A stretch of DNA of 64,000 bases from Melitaea cinxia (Eukaryota; Arthropoda; Insecta; Lepidoptera; Nymphalidae), in NCBI RefSeq assembly GCF_905220565.1, contig NC_059412.1, forward strand, positions 12,992,125 to 13,056,124. The letters run 5' to 3'. The notes beneath the pieces are model-generated. The model did no database searches and was not told the origin of the DNA. It saw nothing but the letters and a program-made list of their open reading frames with translations. Positions 31,560 through 42,235 of this stretch are shown one piece after another. The position numbers were made by a program, and so were the translations under genes. Numbering within the stretch: the first letter of the stretch is position 1; each line of letters opens with the position of its first letter.

Positions 31560-31860
31560 GTCACTTTGGTTAAAAACTGGGTCCGCAATATAGTTCGTAA
31601 AGATTTTTCACTTCGCAGAATAGCGATTTCTATACATACAGAAAAACACGTTTTAGGTCGTAAAAAATCGAGTTTTCAACGTAGCCAAAAACCGAAAGCA
31701 CTACCGTGATGGTGGCGACAGCGCGCAACTTTTGGTAATAATTACGGGTTTTTAGCGCGTAAGAAGCAGATTTTAACGATTTTTCGCAGCGGAGCGACGT
31801 GGAATCGATGCTGCCGGGGCGAGCGTTCGCTGCAGACTGGGGTGATAAGTTTTGAAGAAC
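31560..31860 (+). repeat. dispersed repeat family X, copy 2
   Basis: Shares GCGACAGCGCGCAACTTTTG (about 31715-31734), then GCAGCGGAGCGACGTGGAAT and GCGTTCGCTGCAGACTGGGG with copy 1 at the same spacing. A weaker resemblance extends upstream (CGAGTTTTCAACGTAG against CGAGTTTTCAACTTAG in copy 1). Confidence 0.6.
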
Positions 31861-31883
31861 ATGGTTCAAGTTTCTAAGGTGTT

Positions 31884-33239
31884 TTAGAAATATTGAGTAA
31901 GGATTTTTCGGGTTGATCGAAGGACTCTCTTGGCCAATTCTTGAGTCGACTGATTACCAGTCTGTGCACAAGATTCTTGGGGCAAAAGATGATCAATTTG
32001 GACTGGAGGTTCTTGGAGCAGTGACTCAGCTTGTGCAGATGATTCTTCAGGTAAAAGACGATCAGGTTGTGTAGAATTTTCTTGGGGTAAAGGACGATCT
32101 AAAAAGATTGCTGCTAAAAAGTCAGCAACTGAGAATATATTCACATTTAGTGGATGAAATCCTGTAAAAACTCCTGTGTAAACGCAGATGAAAATGCTTT
32201 TCCGACCAATTCAGCAATGTCATATATTGTCAAAGGTTTTCCCATGTGCCCAGGTGTCATTAGATTTTCGTTAGCTGCCTGATTAAAATATGTTTTAAAC
32301 GGTCCAAAAACTGATTTGTCTAATGGTTGCATTTTATTGCTTGTGTGTGGATGCAGCGTAACAAGAATGACACCATTTTCTTTGGCCAGGCAAATTGCTG
32401 TAACAGAAATAAGGCTTTCGAGATTGTTCATTAGAACAATAACAGGCCGCTCCTTAGAAGGTTTTGTAAATTTTATGAAATGTTCCATAAACATCACGAA
32501 AGTGGCTTCATTAGACCACCCTGATGGATTGGCAGCACCTAAAGTACCCTCTGGTGCTCTATAAATCATAAAGTCTTCAAAATTGACCCGTGGGAATATA
32601 AGCATTGATGGAATAAATCCTCCACAAGCATTAAAAGCAGCTATCATCGTAACAGTGGCTCCCCTTTCAGCGCTTGTCATAGATCCTACTTGTTTAACTC
32701 CAATTAGTGCCAGAATTTTTGGAGGGACGTGCACTGTTGATAATCCTATCTCATCTATGTTGCAAATGTTAGCTGCTTGTAAATCTGACGGACATTGTGA
32801 CAGAGCTTTCTTGTAATTATTGAACGTCAATTCAACAGTGTGTTTATTAAATGCCGACGAACGCGCCAAGCTCGTGGATTCTGGTTTCCGAAGTGACTAA
32901 ACGTAGCCAGTAATCTACTGCCATTTGTTTAGAGTCCCATGTAGAATGATATTTTATTTTATTAGCCTTTGCGAACTGGTACGCCAGTACTTTGACGTCT
33001 TTTAAAGTTAGACCAAACTGAAGGTTTGCTGCATCCTTGATGTACTCTACTAGCATTTTGTTTTCCTCTTCGTTAAATAATTTTTTGACTGCAAGATTTT
33101 CACGCAAATCCTGCACAGAAGTACCTTTTTTCATCGTGTGGCGGTAGTACCGTCTTAAGGTAGTTCGGGGAATACGAAAATGCACGGAAGCACCATGAAG
33201 CGTAAATGACATGGCCAAAAAAGTACATCCCACGTACAC
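31884..33239 (-). pseudogene. pogo-type transposase, CENP-B HTH and DDE_1, degraded
   Basis: Minus-strand order: a psq-like helix-turn-helix (GASVHFRIPRTTLRRYYRHT), a CENP-B type domain (KLFNEEENKMLVEYIKDAAN, FGLTLKDVKVLAYQFAKANK), a frame change near 32870, then the DDE_1 domain: NICNIDEIGLSTVHVPPKI (first D), GATVTMIAAFNACGGFIPSM, NPSGWSNEATF, and IVLMNNLES where MDNHES is expected, so the second catalytic D is N. After a stop at 32147 the tail frame (to 31884) has FLDRPLPQEN and imperfect tandem repeats of LLPQES. Dead by mutation and frameshift. Confidence 0.8.
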
Positions 33240-33970
33240 ATAAATATTTACTAAACATTAAAAAGAGAAAGATGAATTATGACGTAGTTTTTAACCTCTC
33301 TGAACTTGTCAGTTTTTATTTCAAAATAATAAGCAATTCAAGATGAATTCGTCAACTTCCGCCATATTGTACCACAGAGAAATCTATTTAAAATAATAGC
33401 TTATTATGCGTATTACTAATGTAGACAAGTTTTTGAATAACAAATGCTTTTATTAGGAGCATTTTATTCATATCGAAACTGTCTTTATTAATATTCTTTC
33501 AATTAATAAATGAAAAAAAAAGAATTTATTAAAATAACAATGTTAATATGAGTATTATTTAATTCCACTCTAACATTCTGCAACATAATAGACAAAATGG
33601 AACGTGTCTACGTGCTTGAAAATGTGTCGTAGTCGAATGTCAACCGCCAATGTTACGATATTGATATTTGACTTGATTGCCGTTCGTTTCTTCCCTGCGC
33701 TTGCGTTCGTTAGTTCGTTATACCAACTGTGTCTGTTTTTGCAATTATTATCTAATATTTTTGACCCGTTCTTGTCTCTATGGACTGATACCTTCTACCT
33801 GTCGATTACCTTGCTATTAACACTGGGCTCTGATTTGCATTGCGTTTCGGATTAATATTTTGGACATTACGAATAGCATCAACTGCGGAGTAGCCATGCA
33901 AAGGTTGCAAAGGCATCTCATATCTTCGCTTTCTGCATACGATCAAATAAGACTTTCGCTTTCAATAAAT
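33240..33970. other. no gene seen; upstream flank of the next transposase
   Basis: AT-rich. From about 33600 it may be the 5' untranslated part of the following gene. Confidence 0.35.
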
Positions 33971-36082
33971 ATGGATCAAACACAGGTATGAAGTTGCAGT
34001 AGAAAAACTTAATATGATTTATTTTTATGTATGGTATGCGATATCAACGTCATGCATCATATTTTCAGTTACCTCTGGATACATTTATTTGTCATCCATG
34101 TTTCTTATTATTAAATACCGAAACTGGTGAACATGAGAGACTACTGGGGCATAACAAGGTTTGCCTTGGTTGTGGCAAATCTGTGAGCAAAATAAGACAC
34201 CATAATTTTAGTATGGAGAGTCCATTGCTGGCAGTCCTATTATCACAAAATACTAATTATGTGGTAAGCATTTTGTTTTTCATTAATAAATATCTAGTTC
34301 TATTTATCTTTATTATGTATTGCTTTGAACTTCAGTATGTGTGGAATATATAAAAAAATAAGTTCAGATTATGTATGTATGTATGATTGTAATATCTGTG
34401 TTTTATGTATTTTCCATACTCAACATATACATGCCTAAAGTAGGCACATTCTAATATACTACAATAATATAATACTTAAAAATATAAATAGATGTGTACA
34501 AAAGATAACCTTGTTGAGAAAAATTTTATAAACATGTTTTTGTCTGTTTATTCTAACTGTGCTGTGTTTTTTTAGGTCTCAAGAAACAACTATGTTTGTC
34601 ATGTGTGTTAGATGCGAGCAAATAGACAGGCAGTGCATGACTCATCACGAGACATTCAGGAATTGGCCTCGAACAACAATGCAGCAGCCCATATTGTTCA
34701 AGTGGTTAGACCTCCATAACCACTACCAATACCTCCTGTTCAAAATAGGCCAATTCAAAGAGAAATTACTACCATATCATTACCTAACTATAAGCGACCG
34801 TCAATCACATCTGTCTGCTGTATATTTCAGCAATGCCGAAACAGATCTTTAGATTTGGTCCCACGATTCCTTAAAAGAATTCTATTGCAAGAACATAGTT
34901 TCTATATTCCCCGCAGCTGTAGAGTGTGTGAAACACATTTGTACAATAATTTGTGGCATTTACTGTCTCAAATGAATGTGACACATTCTACATTTAGTTC
35001 CATACATATAAAAGGCATAATAAATATTTTGAAATCAAAAATGAATATCCTGGACTTTGAAAATGTTTCAGAAATGCCAAACCATTATTGTCATTATTGG
35101 ACGGGTCTTACAGTACCTCAGTTTTTAATTCTGTATAATCTTTTACCTCTCAATATTAAGAAATCGAAACGCTCTGTGTCTATTTATTTAATCAAGTTAA
35201 GAACAGGTGAGAGTAATAGACGATTGGCAACTCTGTTTGATATACCTAGGTCTACATTAGAACTAATAATAAAAAAGTTAGGTTGTCTCTCAATGAGCAT
35301 TTTGTTCCCAATAATATTGGTGTGAACCATATCACTCATAGGGAAACATCAGAGAGAAACTTGAAAGTTCCTGAAGCGTTATTAAGTGTTCCTGCTGAGT
35401 CTAGAGCTGGACATAGGCCTACAATCGCAATATTTGATGGGACTTACATTTACTTGCAGAAAAGTGCAAACTATATGTTCCAAAAAAGACATATAGTTTG
35501 CACAAATATGACAATTTGATTAAACGATTTTTTATTGTATATTGCGATGGTCACATCATCGATGCTGTGGGACCCTATGCTGCCACCCAAACTGATGCCG
35601 AAATTATGATACACTTGTTTGAAAATGAAAATGGGCCATTTCGAAGACTTTTTAGACAAAATGATGTAATTGTTTTAGATAATGGCTTAAGGGATTCCAT
35701 CCCTTTGCTGGAAAATTGTGATTATCGTGTGTATAAACCTGAATCATTAGATGAAGGAGCAAGCCAACTTACATTTTCACAAGCTAATAGAAGCCGTAAA
35801 GTAACACTGTGTAGATGGGTTGTGGAAATTGTGAATTGGAGGTTTAAGAGGGATTTTAAACCGTTTAGGCATAGATATTTAAATAAAGCATCAACACATT
35901 TAATGGTTGATTTCAGAATTGCTGGAGCTTTATTAAATAAATTCCATCCTGTGTTAGTAGATAGCCCTAATGCTGAGAATATAATCCAGAGAGCATTGCG
36001 GTATATGGATGAACCTAATCATCTTGGTCAATTTATTATTGATTATAATAAAGGGTGTCCAGCGGAAAATTTTGTTTTATAA
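33971..36082 (+). pseudogene. ISL2EU/IS4EU-like DDE_4 transposase, main part
   Basis: A short exon 1 (MDQTQ, 33971-33985) is followed by exon 2 (34069-34263) with LPLDTFICHPCFLL and GHNKVCLGCGKSVS, and exon 3 from 34576. Exon 3 contains in-frame stops, CRNRSLDLVPRFLKRILL, YIPRSCRVCETHL, an HTH (LTVPQFLILYNLLPLN, NRRLATLFDIPRSTLELI), the DDE region AIFDGTYIYLQKSANY (D), AATQTDAEIMIHLF (D) and CRWVVEIVNWRFKRDF (E). Frameshifts lie near 35290 and in the A run at 35481-35488. The zinc-binding parts and DDE order match a family I know from many insects. Its C-terminal domain is at 37313-37867, beyond a mariner insertion. Confidence 0.7.
35464..35503. repeat. perfect 15-bp inverted repeat inside the transposase gene
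   Basis: GTGCAAACTATATGT (35464-35478) and ACATATAGTTTGCAC (35489-35503) are exact reverse complements with a 10-base loop that contains the frameshifted A run. The right arm encodes the conserved TYS-x-H segment; the left arm encodes a normally variable stretch. Confidence 0.8.
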
Positions 36083-36137
36083 ACTTAAATAAAAAACATA
36101 TTAATAAACTCAAAATATTTATTATATTTTTAAAACA

Positions 36138-37273
36138 AAGCACGTTTCTGCGGATTTTATTTTTTAAAAATAATGTCCTCCAAGTGACGTCCATTTCTCG
36201 CAACACACTCTTGTAAGCGAACCCTCATATTGGCGAATACGCGCCAACACAGTGCTTGGGGGATTGCATCAATTTCACGCCGGATATTTTCTTGCAGTGC
36301 AGATATGGTGCGGGGATTATTACAGTACACTTTAGACTTGAGGTATCCCCACAAGAAAAAATCACAGGGCGTCAAGTCAGGCGATCGTGGTGGCCAGGCT
36401 ATGTCTCCGTACTTGCTTATTAATTTTCCAGGGAAAATGTCCCTTAACTTCGACATGGACACCCTGGAAGTGTGCGGGGTTGCCCCATCTTGCTGAAAAT
36501 GTGTCCTATTGTTGCGCCCTGGAAAAACTTGCAATTGCGGCACCAAAAACTCATCAATCATGCGGCAGTATACAGAGGAATTCACAGTTTCCCCCTCATT
36601 AAAAAAATACGGTCCGATTATTCCTTGAGCTGAGATGGCGCACCATACTGTGGTTTTAGGGCAGTGCAAACTTTTCTGATGACGTTCTTTTGGGTTGTTG
36701 GGATTCCAGTAACGCATATTTTGCTTGTTTACGTAACCCCCGATGTGAAAATGTGCCTCATCGCTGAACAATATGTTTCCAAGTGTTCTGGGGGTTCGAA
36801 ATCGTTCCAAAGCCGTTCTGGCGTACCTTTCCCTTGAAACATAATCGTTCTCATTCAATTTTTGGACAATTTGCATTTTATAGGGATGAAGCTTTAGTTT
36901 TTTTTTCAAAATCGTGTGCACAGTTGACTTCTTAATGCCTGTAGAGGCGGCAATCTTTCTTACTGATTTCCTTGGATTTCTAAGAATTTCTTGACGCACC
37001 TGTGTCACTCGTTCTGGTGTTGCTGCCGACGTAGACGGTCCTGGTGGCGGCCTATTGATCGTTGTCCCTTCTTCTCGAAATCTTTGCACCCACGTTCTGA
37101 TAAGCTGCGTACTCGGACCATCGCTTAATCGCCGAATGTTGTAATGCAAACAAAAAGCACGACGCGCTCGAATAGGCGAATTACCGTTCATCAAATATTG
37201 TTCCACCGCGTACGCGCGGTGCGCGCCCGACCAATGACTCATGGCGACTGACAAATCCGCAGAAACGTCGCTT
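36138..37273 (-). mobile_element. mariner-type element, DD41D spacing, compact
   Basis: A perfect 16-bp inverted repeat ACGTTTCTGCGGATTT (36142-36157 and, reverse complemented, 37253-37268) bounds a single intact transposase gene; AAGC extends it outward on both sides with one indel. It lies between two parts of an ISL2EU-like transposase. I could not see a clear TA duplication, so the exact ends are approximate. Confidence 0.75.
36157..37254 (-). CDS. mariner-type transposase, 365 residues, intact frame
   Basis: Begins MSVAMSHWSGAHRAYAVEQY, an N-terminal helix-turn-helix pair (AVEQYLMNGNSPIRARRAFC, then RKSVRKIAASTGIKKSTVHT), then the DDE_3 fold: ILFSDEAHFHIGGYVNKQNM (first D), HFQQDGATPHTSRVSM (second D) and WPPRSPDLTPCDFFLWGYLK (third D). 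I count 41 residues between the second and third D, the spacing reported for rosa-like mariners. The stop codon lies inside the terminal repeat. No lesion is visible, so the gene may still be functional; the closest relative here is the dead fragment at 41985-42210. Confidence 0.85.
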   Translation of the reverse strand: MSVAMSHWSGAHRAYAVEQYLMNGNSPIRARRAFCLHYNIRRLSDGPSTQLIRTWVQRFREEGTTINRPPPGPSTSAATPERVTQVRQEILRNPRKSVRKIAASTGIKKSTVHTILKKKLKLHPYKMQIVQKLNENDYVSRERYARTALERFRTPRTLGNILFSDEAHFHIGGYVNKQNMRYWNPNNPKERHQKSLHCPKTTVWCAISAQGIIGPYFFNEGETVNSSVYCRMIDEFLVPQLQVFPGRNNRTHFQQDGATPHTSRVSMSKLRDIFPGKLISKYGDIAWPPRSPDLTPCDFFLWGYLKSKVYCNNPRTISALQENIRREIDAIPQALCWRVFANMRVRLQECVARNGRHLEDIIFKK

Positions 37274-37312
37274 CTAACGCCACCCCCTCCGCGGCCCTAA
37301 CCCCGCTTACAA

Positions 37313-37867
37313 ATGAGTAACGTTGATTTAAAGTTGAAAAATTCCCGCTGGACACCCTTTATAAACAGAAGACGAGCTATGTTTACCCGTATCGATAGTT
37401 ACTTACCTCAGCTGAATAATTTCCCGCTTATCACATGCAATGACTTAATATTGTTTGCATTAGGCCCATATCAGGTGAAACAAGCACGTTCGTACTTTGG
37501 TGAGCATGTAAGGGATAATGGTATGTATGTGGTTGAAGTGAGTCCGGAACTGGATCATTCCCAAGAAATGATAATACGGGTTGGTCGCAATCATCCCTAT
37601 TTATTAAGAGGGCGTATTAAGTCTCGTCATGTTTCCCAAAGAATCTATTTTTCCTATGTTCTATTTGACACTGAGCATAATAGTGATTCTGTCCTGGAAG
37701 CTATTTTAGGGTATTACTATAATTGCCTTGTAGGGAACAGGACTGTTGGTTGTTGTTGCCACATAATGACTATAATCTGGTACCTTGGTTGGGCAAGGCG
37801 TCAAAACAATATTCAAGCTCCAGCAAGATTTTTAGACAACATACTTGAAACCATTGAAGAATATTAA
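37313..37867 (+). pseudogene. ISL2EU/IS4EU-like transposase, C-terminal domain
   Basis: Open frame with RRRAMFTRIDSYLPQLNNFP, ITCNDLILFALGPYQVKQAR, LLRGRIKSRHVSQRIYFSYV and GNRTVGCCCHIMTIIWYLGW. The cysteine-histidine cluster in GCCCH and the WYLGWAR ending are characteristic of the C-terminus of this transposase family. It probably belonged to the gene at 33971-36082 before the mariner insertion; whether its own ATG at 37313 is used is doubtful. Confidence 0.6.
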
Positions 37868-37970
37868 AAATAAAATAAATATTAATTTTTACTCTTTTTA
37901 TTTTTTGTGTTTCCTTTACCTTTGCAATAAAAGACATACGAATGATGAGAAGGTAGTCTTTACCTTGTTT

Positions 37971-38297
37971 CATTACAGCTTATACAGTCTACTGCTGGAC
38001 ATAGGACTCCACAAGTTTACGCCAAAAATAACGTGAACTCATGTGTTTTGTCCATAGTCACCACGCTGGGCAGGCGGGTTGGTGACCGCAGGGCTGGCTT
38101 TGTCGCACCGAAGACGCTGCTGCCCGTCTTCGGCCCGTGTATTTCAAAGCTAGCAGTTGGATGGTTATCCCGCCACCGGTCTGCTTTTTAAGTTCCAAGG
38201 TGGTAGTGGAACTGTGTTATCTCTTAGTCGCCTCTTACGACACCCACGGGAAGAGAGGCGGTGGCTATATTCTTTAGTACCGTAGCCAAACAGTACC
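37971..38297 (-). mobile_element. short RTE-related non-autonomous retroelement with 11-bp duplication
   Basis: Bounded by TTACCTTGTTT on both sides (37960-37970 and 38298-38308). On the minus strand its last 70 bases resemble the 3' end of the RTE element at 39446-40427 (TATGTCCAGCAGT followed by GACTG). The rest (CCCGTGGGTGTCGTAAGAGG, GAAGACGGGCAGCAGCGTCT) is non-coding. I read it as an internally deleted or SINE-like element using RTE machinery; the whole block looks like a repeat widespread in Lepidoptera. Confidence 0.7.
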
Positions 38298-38308
38298 TTA
38301 CCTTGTTT

Positions 38309-39240
38309 AAATGGCTATTATTACTGAAACCATATCAGTTAACTGTATTCCATAATAATTCGAAACTGTTCACTATTTGAAAGCGCCTAGGTTTTTAAAT
38401 CATAACCTATAATCGTACATGTTAACGTCTAGTATATTGTAATGACAAGTTCTGTGAGTTTGATAATTATAACAATTTAATGTGCCTATTATCACGAGTT
38501 TATAACAGAAGTCATCGGTGTACATTAAGTTTGAACGCCCATACAAAAATTGGCCATGTCATCTCTTCGTCTTCACTAAATTTACTGCATTTTCAATATT
38601 TTTTGCGTCGAGCACAGGTCTTCTAATATTTTCCTTGCTTCGCGGCATTTTACCTATAACAATGTAACATATTTTTTTTATACAATACAATTTTACTCAT
38701 AAACACGTATGTAAATAATTGTTGGCAAAATGACCAAAATGATGTACCTTGGCTAATTGACCGAGGTACATCGTAAGTTCGGTGGCTAAGGTACAACATC
38801 GCGACAACTACTTAACAAGCTTTATAAACCCACTTGCGATTGAGGTTAGGATCAGACGCTCATGCTGTATAGTAGCTAGATATACTAAGATCAGATTTTA
38901 TATAAGACAATTTTCACAAACATACAACACTTTACATAAATTGGAATAAAGTAAAACCCAAAATACTTACTTTTTGAGTGTAAAACAATACATTACCTTT
39001 TTTTAACTGTTCTCACACGGCGCCGGCGAAACGCAACTAACGTCACATTAATGTGGACAAATGACGTATCAAATACCATAGACAACGGTTCTAAAGGGCG
39101 CGAAATTTTTGAAAAAAATGAGATTATTCTAGGTACAACTCTGTCCAAGGTACAACAGGTTCCCATACTTATAATGACAGAAAATCATTAAAAGTAATTG
39201 AGAAGAAAAAATAAGAAAAATATAAATACATAGATTCATA
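38309..39240. other. no intact gene; possible pogo N-terminus remnant at 38556-38652
   Basis: On the minus strand at about 38652-38562 the codons read MPRSKENIRRPVLDAKNIEN, AVNLVKTKR, like the start of pogo/CENP-B type transposases. No further domain follows. The rest is AT-rich with a few AGGTACAAC repeats (38740-38800, 39130-39150). Confidence 0.3.
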
Positions 39241-39249
39241 TTGATCTAT

Positions 39250-39440
39250 AATTAACACCCATCTCTTTGTGTTTGTTTTTGAAACACTTTTCTCTTCGAT
39301 TTTACTGCCTGGACTACGTTGTCTCATCTACAAATATGGTGACATCTTATTTGCAAATATTTTTCTATAATAAGTCTTAACAGACTTGTTTGATGATGTT
39401 GACAACAATCACTAATATTTTTAAAATAAGTATTTTAAAA
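39250..39440 (-). pseudogene. possible C-terminal remnant of the P-like transposase
   Basis: Minus-strand codons resemble a basic helical tail (IIKQVCKTYYRKIFANKMS) with stops, in the place where the P-like gene would end left of the RTE insertion. Weak. Confidence 0.25.
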
Positions 39441-39445
39441 TATCT

Positions 39446-40408
39446 ATGTACGACGCGGCGACGATGACCGTTCATGTCAATGACCAAAGAACAAGACCTA
39501 TTTCCCTCCGGCGCGGGGTAAGACAGGGGGATGTAATATCACCGAAACTGTTTACCACTGCGCTAGAGGATGTTTTTAAGACCTTGGATTGGGGGGAACG
39601 GGGCATCAACGTCAACGGTGAATTCATCTCTCACCTTCGTTTCGCCGACGATATTGTCATCTTTGCGGAGACGCTGGATGAGTTAGGCCAAATGCTGGCC
39701 GGCCTAAACGAGTCCTCCCGACGTGTCGGTCTCTGTATGAACTTGGATAAGACGAAAGTTATGTTTAACAACCAAGTCATACCGATACCGGTATCGGTCG
39801 ATGGTACCCTTCTCGAAGTTGTTCAGGATTATATTTACCTAGGCCATACTATCCAACTAGGCCGCAACAACTTCGAGAAGGAGGCCGATAGGAGGATTCG
39901 GTTGGGCTGGGCGGCGTTTGGCAGACTCCGTCGAGTCTTCACTTCGAAGATTCCGCAATGCTTGAAGACAAAAGTTTTCGAGCAATGCGTCCTGCCTGTG
40001 TTAACATACGGAGCCGAGACGTGGACACTGACCAAGGGACTGGTCCACAAGTTTAAAGTCGCTCAACGTGCAATGGAACGGGCTATGCTTGGGGTCTCTC
40101 TCAAAGACAGGATTAGAAATGAGACTATCCGCGAGAGAACGAAAGTAACCGACATAGCCCGCAGAATTAGCAAATTGAAGTGGCAGTGGGCTGGTCATCT
40201 GTGTCGCAGGACCAATGGCCGTTGGAGTAGACGGGTCCTAGAGTGGAGACCGCGTCTTGGCAAACGCAGTGTGGGACGTCCTCCGGCCCGTTGGACCGAC
40301 GATCTACGTAAGATTGCCGGTGTAGGCTGGATGAGGATTGCGGAAGACCGGGATGTGTGGCGTGAACTTGGGGAGGCCTATGTCCAGCAGTGGACTGCGA
40401 TAGGCTGA
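39446..40408 (+). pseudogene. RTE reverse transcriptase, C-terminal half
   Basis: Open frame of 320 codons: RPISLRRGVRQGDVISPKLF, HLRFADDIVIFAETLDEL (FADD active site), DKTKVMFNNQVIP, YIYLGHTIQLGRNN, FEQCVLPVLTYGAETWTLTK, KLKWQWAGHLCRR, VGRPPARWTDDLRK and WRELGEAYVQQWTAIG before TGA at 40406-40408. The endonuclease and RT N-terminus are absent through 5' truncation. No internal stop, so the copy is not very old. Confidence 0.85.
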
Positions 40409-40427
40409 AGTGAAGTGAAGTGAAGTA
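39446..40427 (+). mobile_element. 5'-truncated RTE-clade retrotransposon with (TGAAG)4 tail
   Basis: Carries the C-terminal half of an RTE RT and ends in (TGAAG)4 at 40405-40425, a typical RTE tandem tail. It interrupts a P-element-like transposase gene on the opposite strand. Confidence 0.85.
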
Positions 40428-41172
40428 TGACCGACAAACTGACTAATTATTTTAAGAGATATCAGTTCATATCCAGAGGACGATGTAACCATATCACCCT
40501 GTTTTATAAAGTCCCTAATTACGTACTCGGAAGCCTTACAAATTTTGAATACGTCTTCCGAAGCATATACAAGACCGCCTTCATCTCGAACACTAACGAA
40601 TTTATGAAATTTTAATATTTCGTTTGATTTAATTGCCTGAATACAACTACTACATTTAATTAGTCCACAAACACGTCGGACAACAAATCCTGCTATGTAC
40701 CCTATTGCTTGCTCAAAGTACTCTGAATATTCTGGGTTAATCAATAAAGATATGTCAGCCTGAGTTAAAGTTTCGTGTGGTATAGTGCTTACAATATCAC
40801 ACTCATTGTCATCTTCTGCTCGTGTTTGGGCTGTAGTTTCATTTATGCATTTTACTGCAGAAGTACAAGTAAGAATGCTGACGTTTTCTAAAGGCACACA
40901 ATTACCGTAATCAACAGCTTTAAGCTCCATGTGACATAGCAGCTTTCTAAAAATTCCCTTAAATTGTCTCGCATTCAGGTTATCGTTATAGCCTCCATGC
41001 ATTCTTATAGCACCAAAAAGTAATTCTATGTGATCTTGGCTTAAACGGTATGTAGACAGATATTTTAGGTTTTTGGTGGGTATCAGAGAGACATACAATG
41101 TTTTTAGATTTTGGATATCAATCAACAACCCTAGAAATCCCGTAAATGCCTGTGATTTCAAAACAGATGTAT
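40428..41172 (-). pseudogene. P-element-like (THAP9-type) transposase fragment
   Basis: Minus-strand frame with STYRLSQDHIELLFGAIRMH, GGYNDNLNARQFKGIFRKLL and, further on, AIGYIAGFVVRRVCGLIKCS, CIQAIK. These are the conserved C-terminal blocks of P-element/THAP9 transposases, including the glutamate of LELLFGAIR-type motifs. It is cut at 40428 by the RTE tail and at about 41173 by a mariner-like end, so both termini are missing. Confidence 0.75.
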
Positions 41173-42210
41173 GCAGGGTGTGGCGGAAATAGTGGTCCAC
41201 CGTTAAGGATTCGATAAACCAGATAATTTAGTATAACATATTACAATTTTATCCATTTTTATTCAAAGGTTCCGGAAATATTATGATTTTTTTTTTATTT
41301 TTTTTACGATATTTGTACCTCTTGTTACAAATTTAGTTGTAGTTTTAACAAATACCTTTATTTTTTTTTTTTTTTTTGATTACTGGTAATTACTGCTGAA
41401 TACTAGAACTATTGTTAAATAGCATGATTTTAATGTAAATTTAAAGTTTTTGAAGAAAAAAATTGGTTTTACTCTACTTTTAACCAAAATTTTTAACATA
41501 TCATGCTAATTCAAGAGCGATTTTTGTAAAAAAAATGTACTAAGCTGTCTGTGCCCATTCATTTAAAAATATGCCTACTAAATACCAATTTCAAAATGGT
41601 ATCACAATAGCAGATCCTTTTGTTTAACAGAAAGATATCCAATTTTAATTGAATTAAAGGAGATTTTCATTAAAATATTTACATTTTAAAATTTAGTTGC
41701 GTTAATACTTATTATTTTTGTAAAAAAAAAAGAAATTACACTGCCAGAGTCTATTCAGTTTAAAATATTCCTACCAAACACAGATTTTAAAACGATTTGC
41801 CATCCCATTAATAAAAAACATTATTGCAGTTTTAATTGAAAAAGATTTAAAATAAAAAAAAATTACTACTGTTACAGAGTGATCTTGACCTAACTTGTAA
41901 AGAACAAGGCATTAAAAAAAACAAGTCATAGTAGTCATCGTTTGTTATTATTCTTTGACATGATTACAAACACTGTAAAAATTGCACCAAATGCTCGATA
42001 TGGCTCCCATTCGCAGCTATACATGCTCTGCAACGTCGAATAAACGACCGTTTAAGTCGTCGAGCAAACTTGCTCTCGCTGATTTTCCTAGCCGCTGTCT
42101 GGATTCTAGCCCTCAAGTGGTCAATAGAGGTGATTTGTTCCTTGTAGACATTTTCTTTCAGGCAAAAGTCCAGGGGATTTAGGTCCGGCGAGCACGGTCC
42201 AAGACTGCGT
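41173..42210 (-). mobile_element. degraded mariner-type element, 3' part
   Basis: CAGGGTGTGGCGGAAATAGT at about 41177 looks like a mariner terminal repeat and resembles the sequence at the right edge of the window (63974 on). Coding remains lie at 41985-42210. The 800 bases between are AT-rich with poly(A/T) runs, longer than expected, so more than one event may be involved. Confidence 0.45.
41985..42210 (-). pseudogene. mariner-type transposase C-terminal remnant
   Basis: Minus strand: SPDLNPLDFCLKENVYKEQI, TSIDHLRARIQTAARKISES, FIRRCRACIAANGSHIEHLV. It aligns by eye with the C-terminus of the intact transposase at 36157-37254 (SPDLTPCDFFLWGYL, NGRHLEDIIFKK). It begins abruptly at the BEL junction. 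Confidence 0.6.
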
Positions 42211-42235
42211 CACCTGTACCAGACTGTTAGGTAAA

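Noticed and set aside
32316..32816. Two plus-strand frames at 32316-32564 and 32583-32816
   Set aside because: Antisense shadows of the pogo DDE domain.
36230..36602. Plus-strand frames inside the mariner element
   Set aside because: Antisense shadows of the intact mariner transposase.
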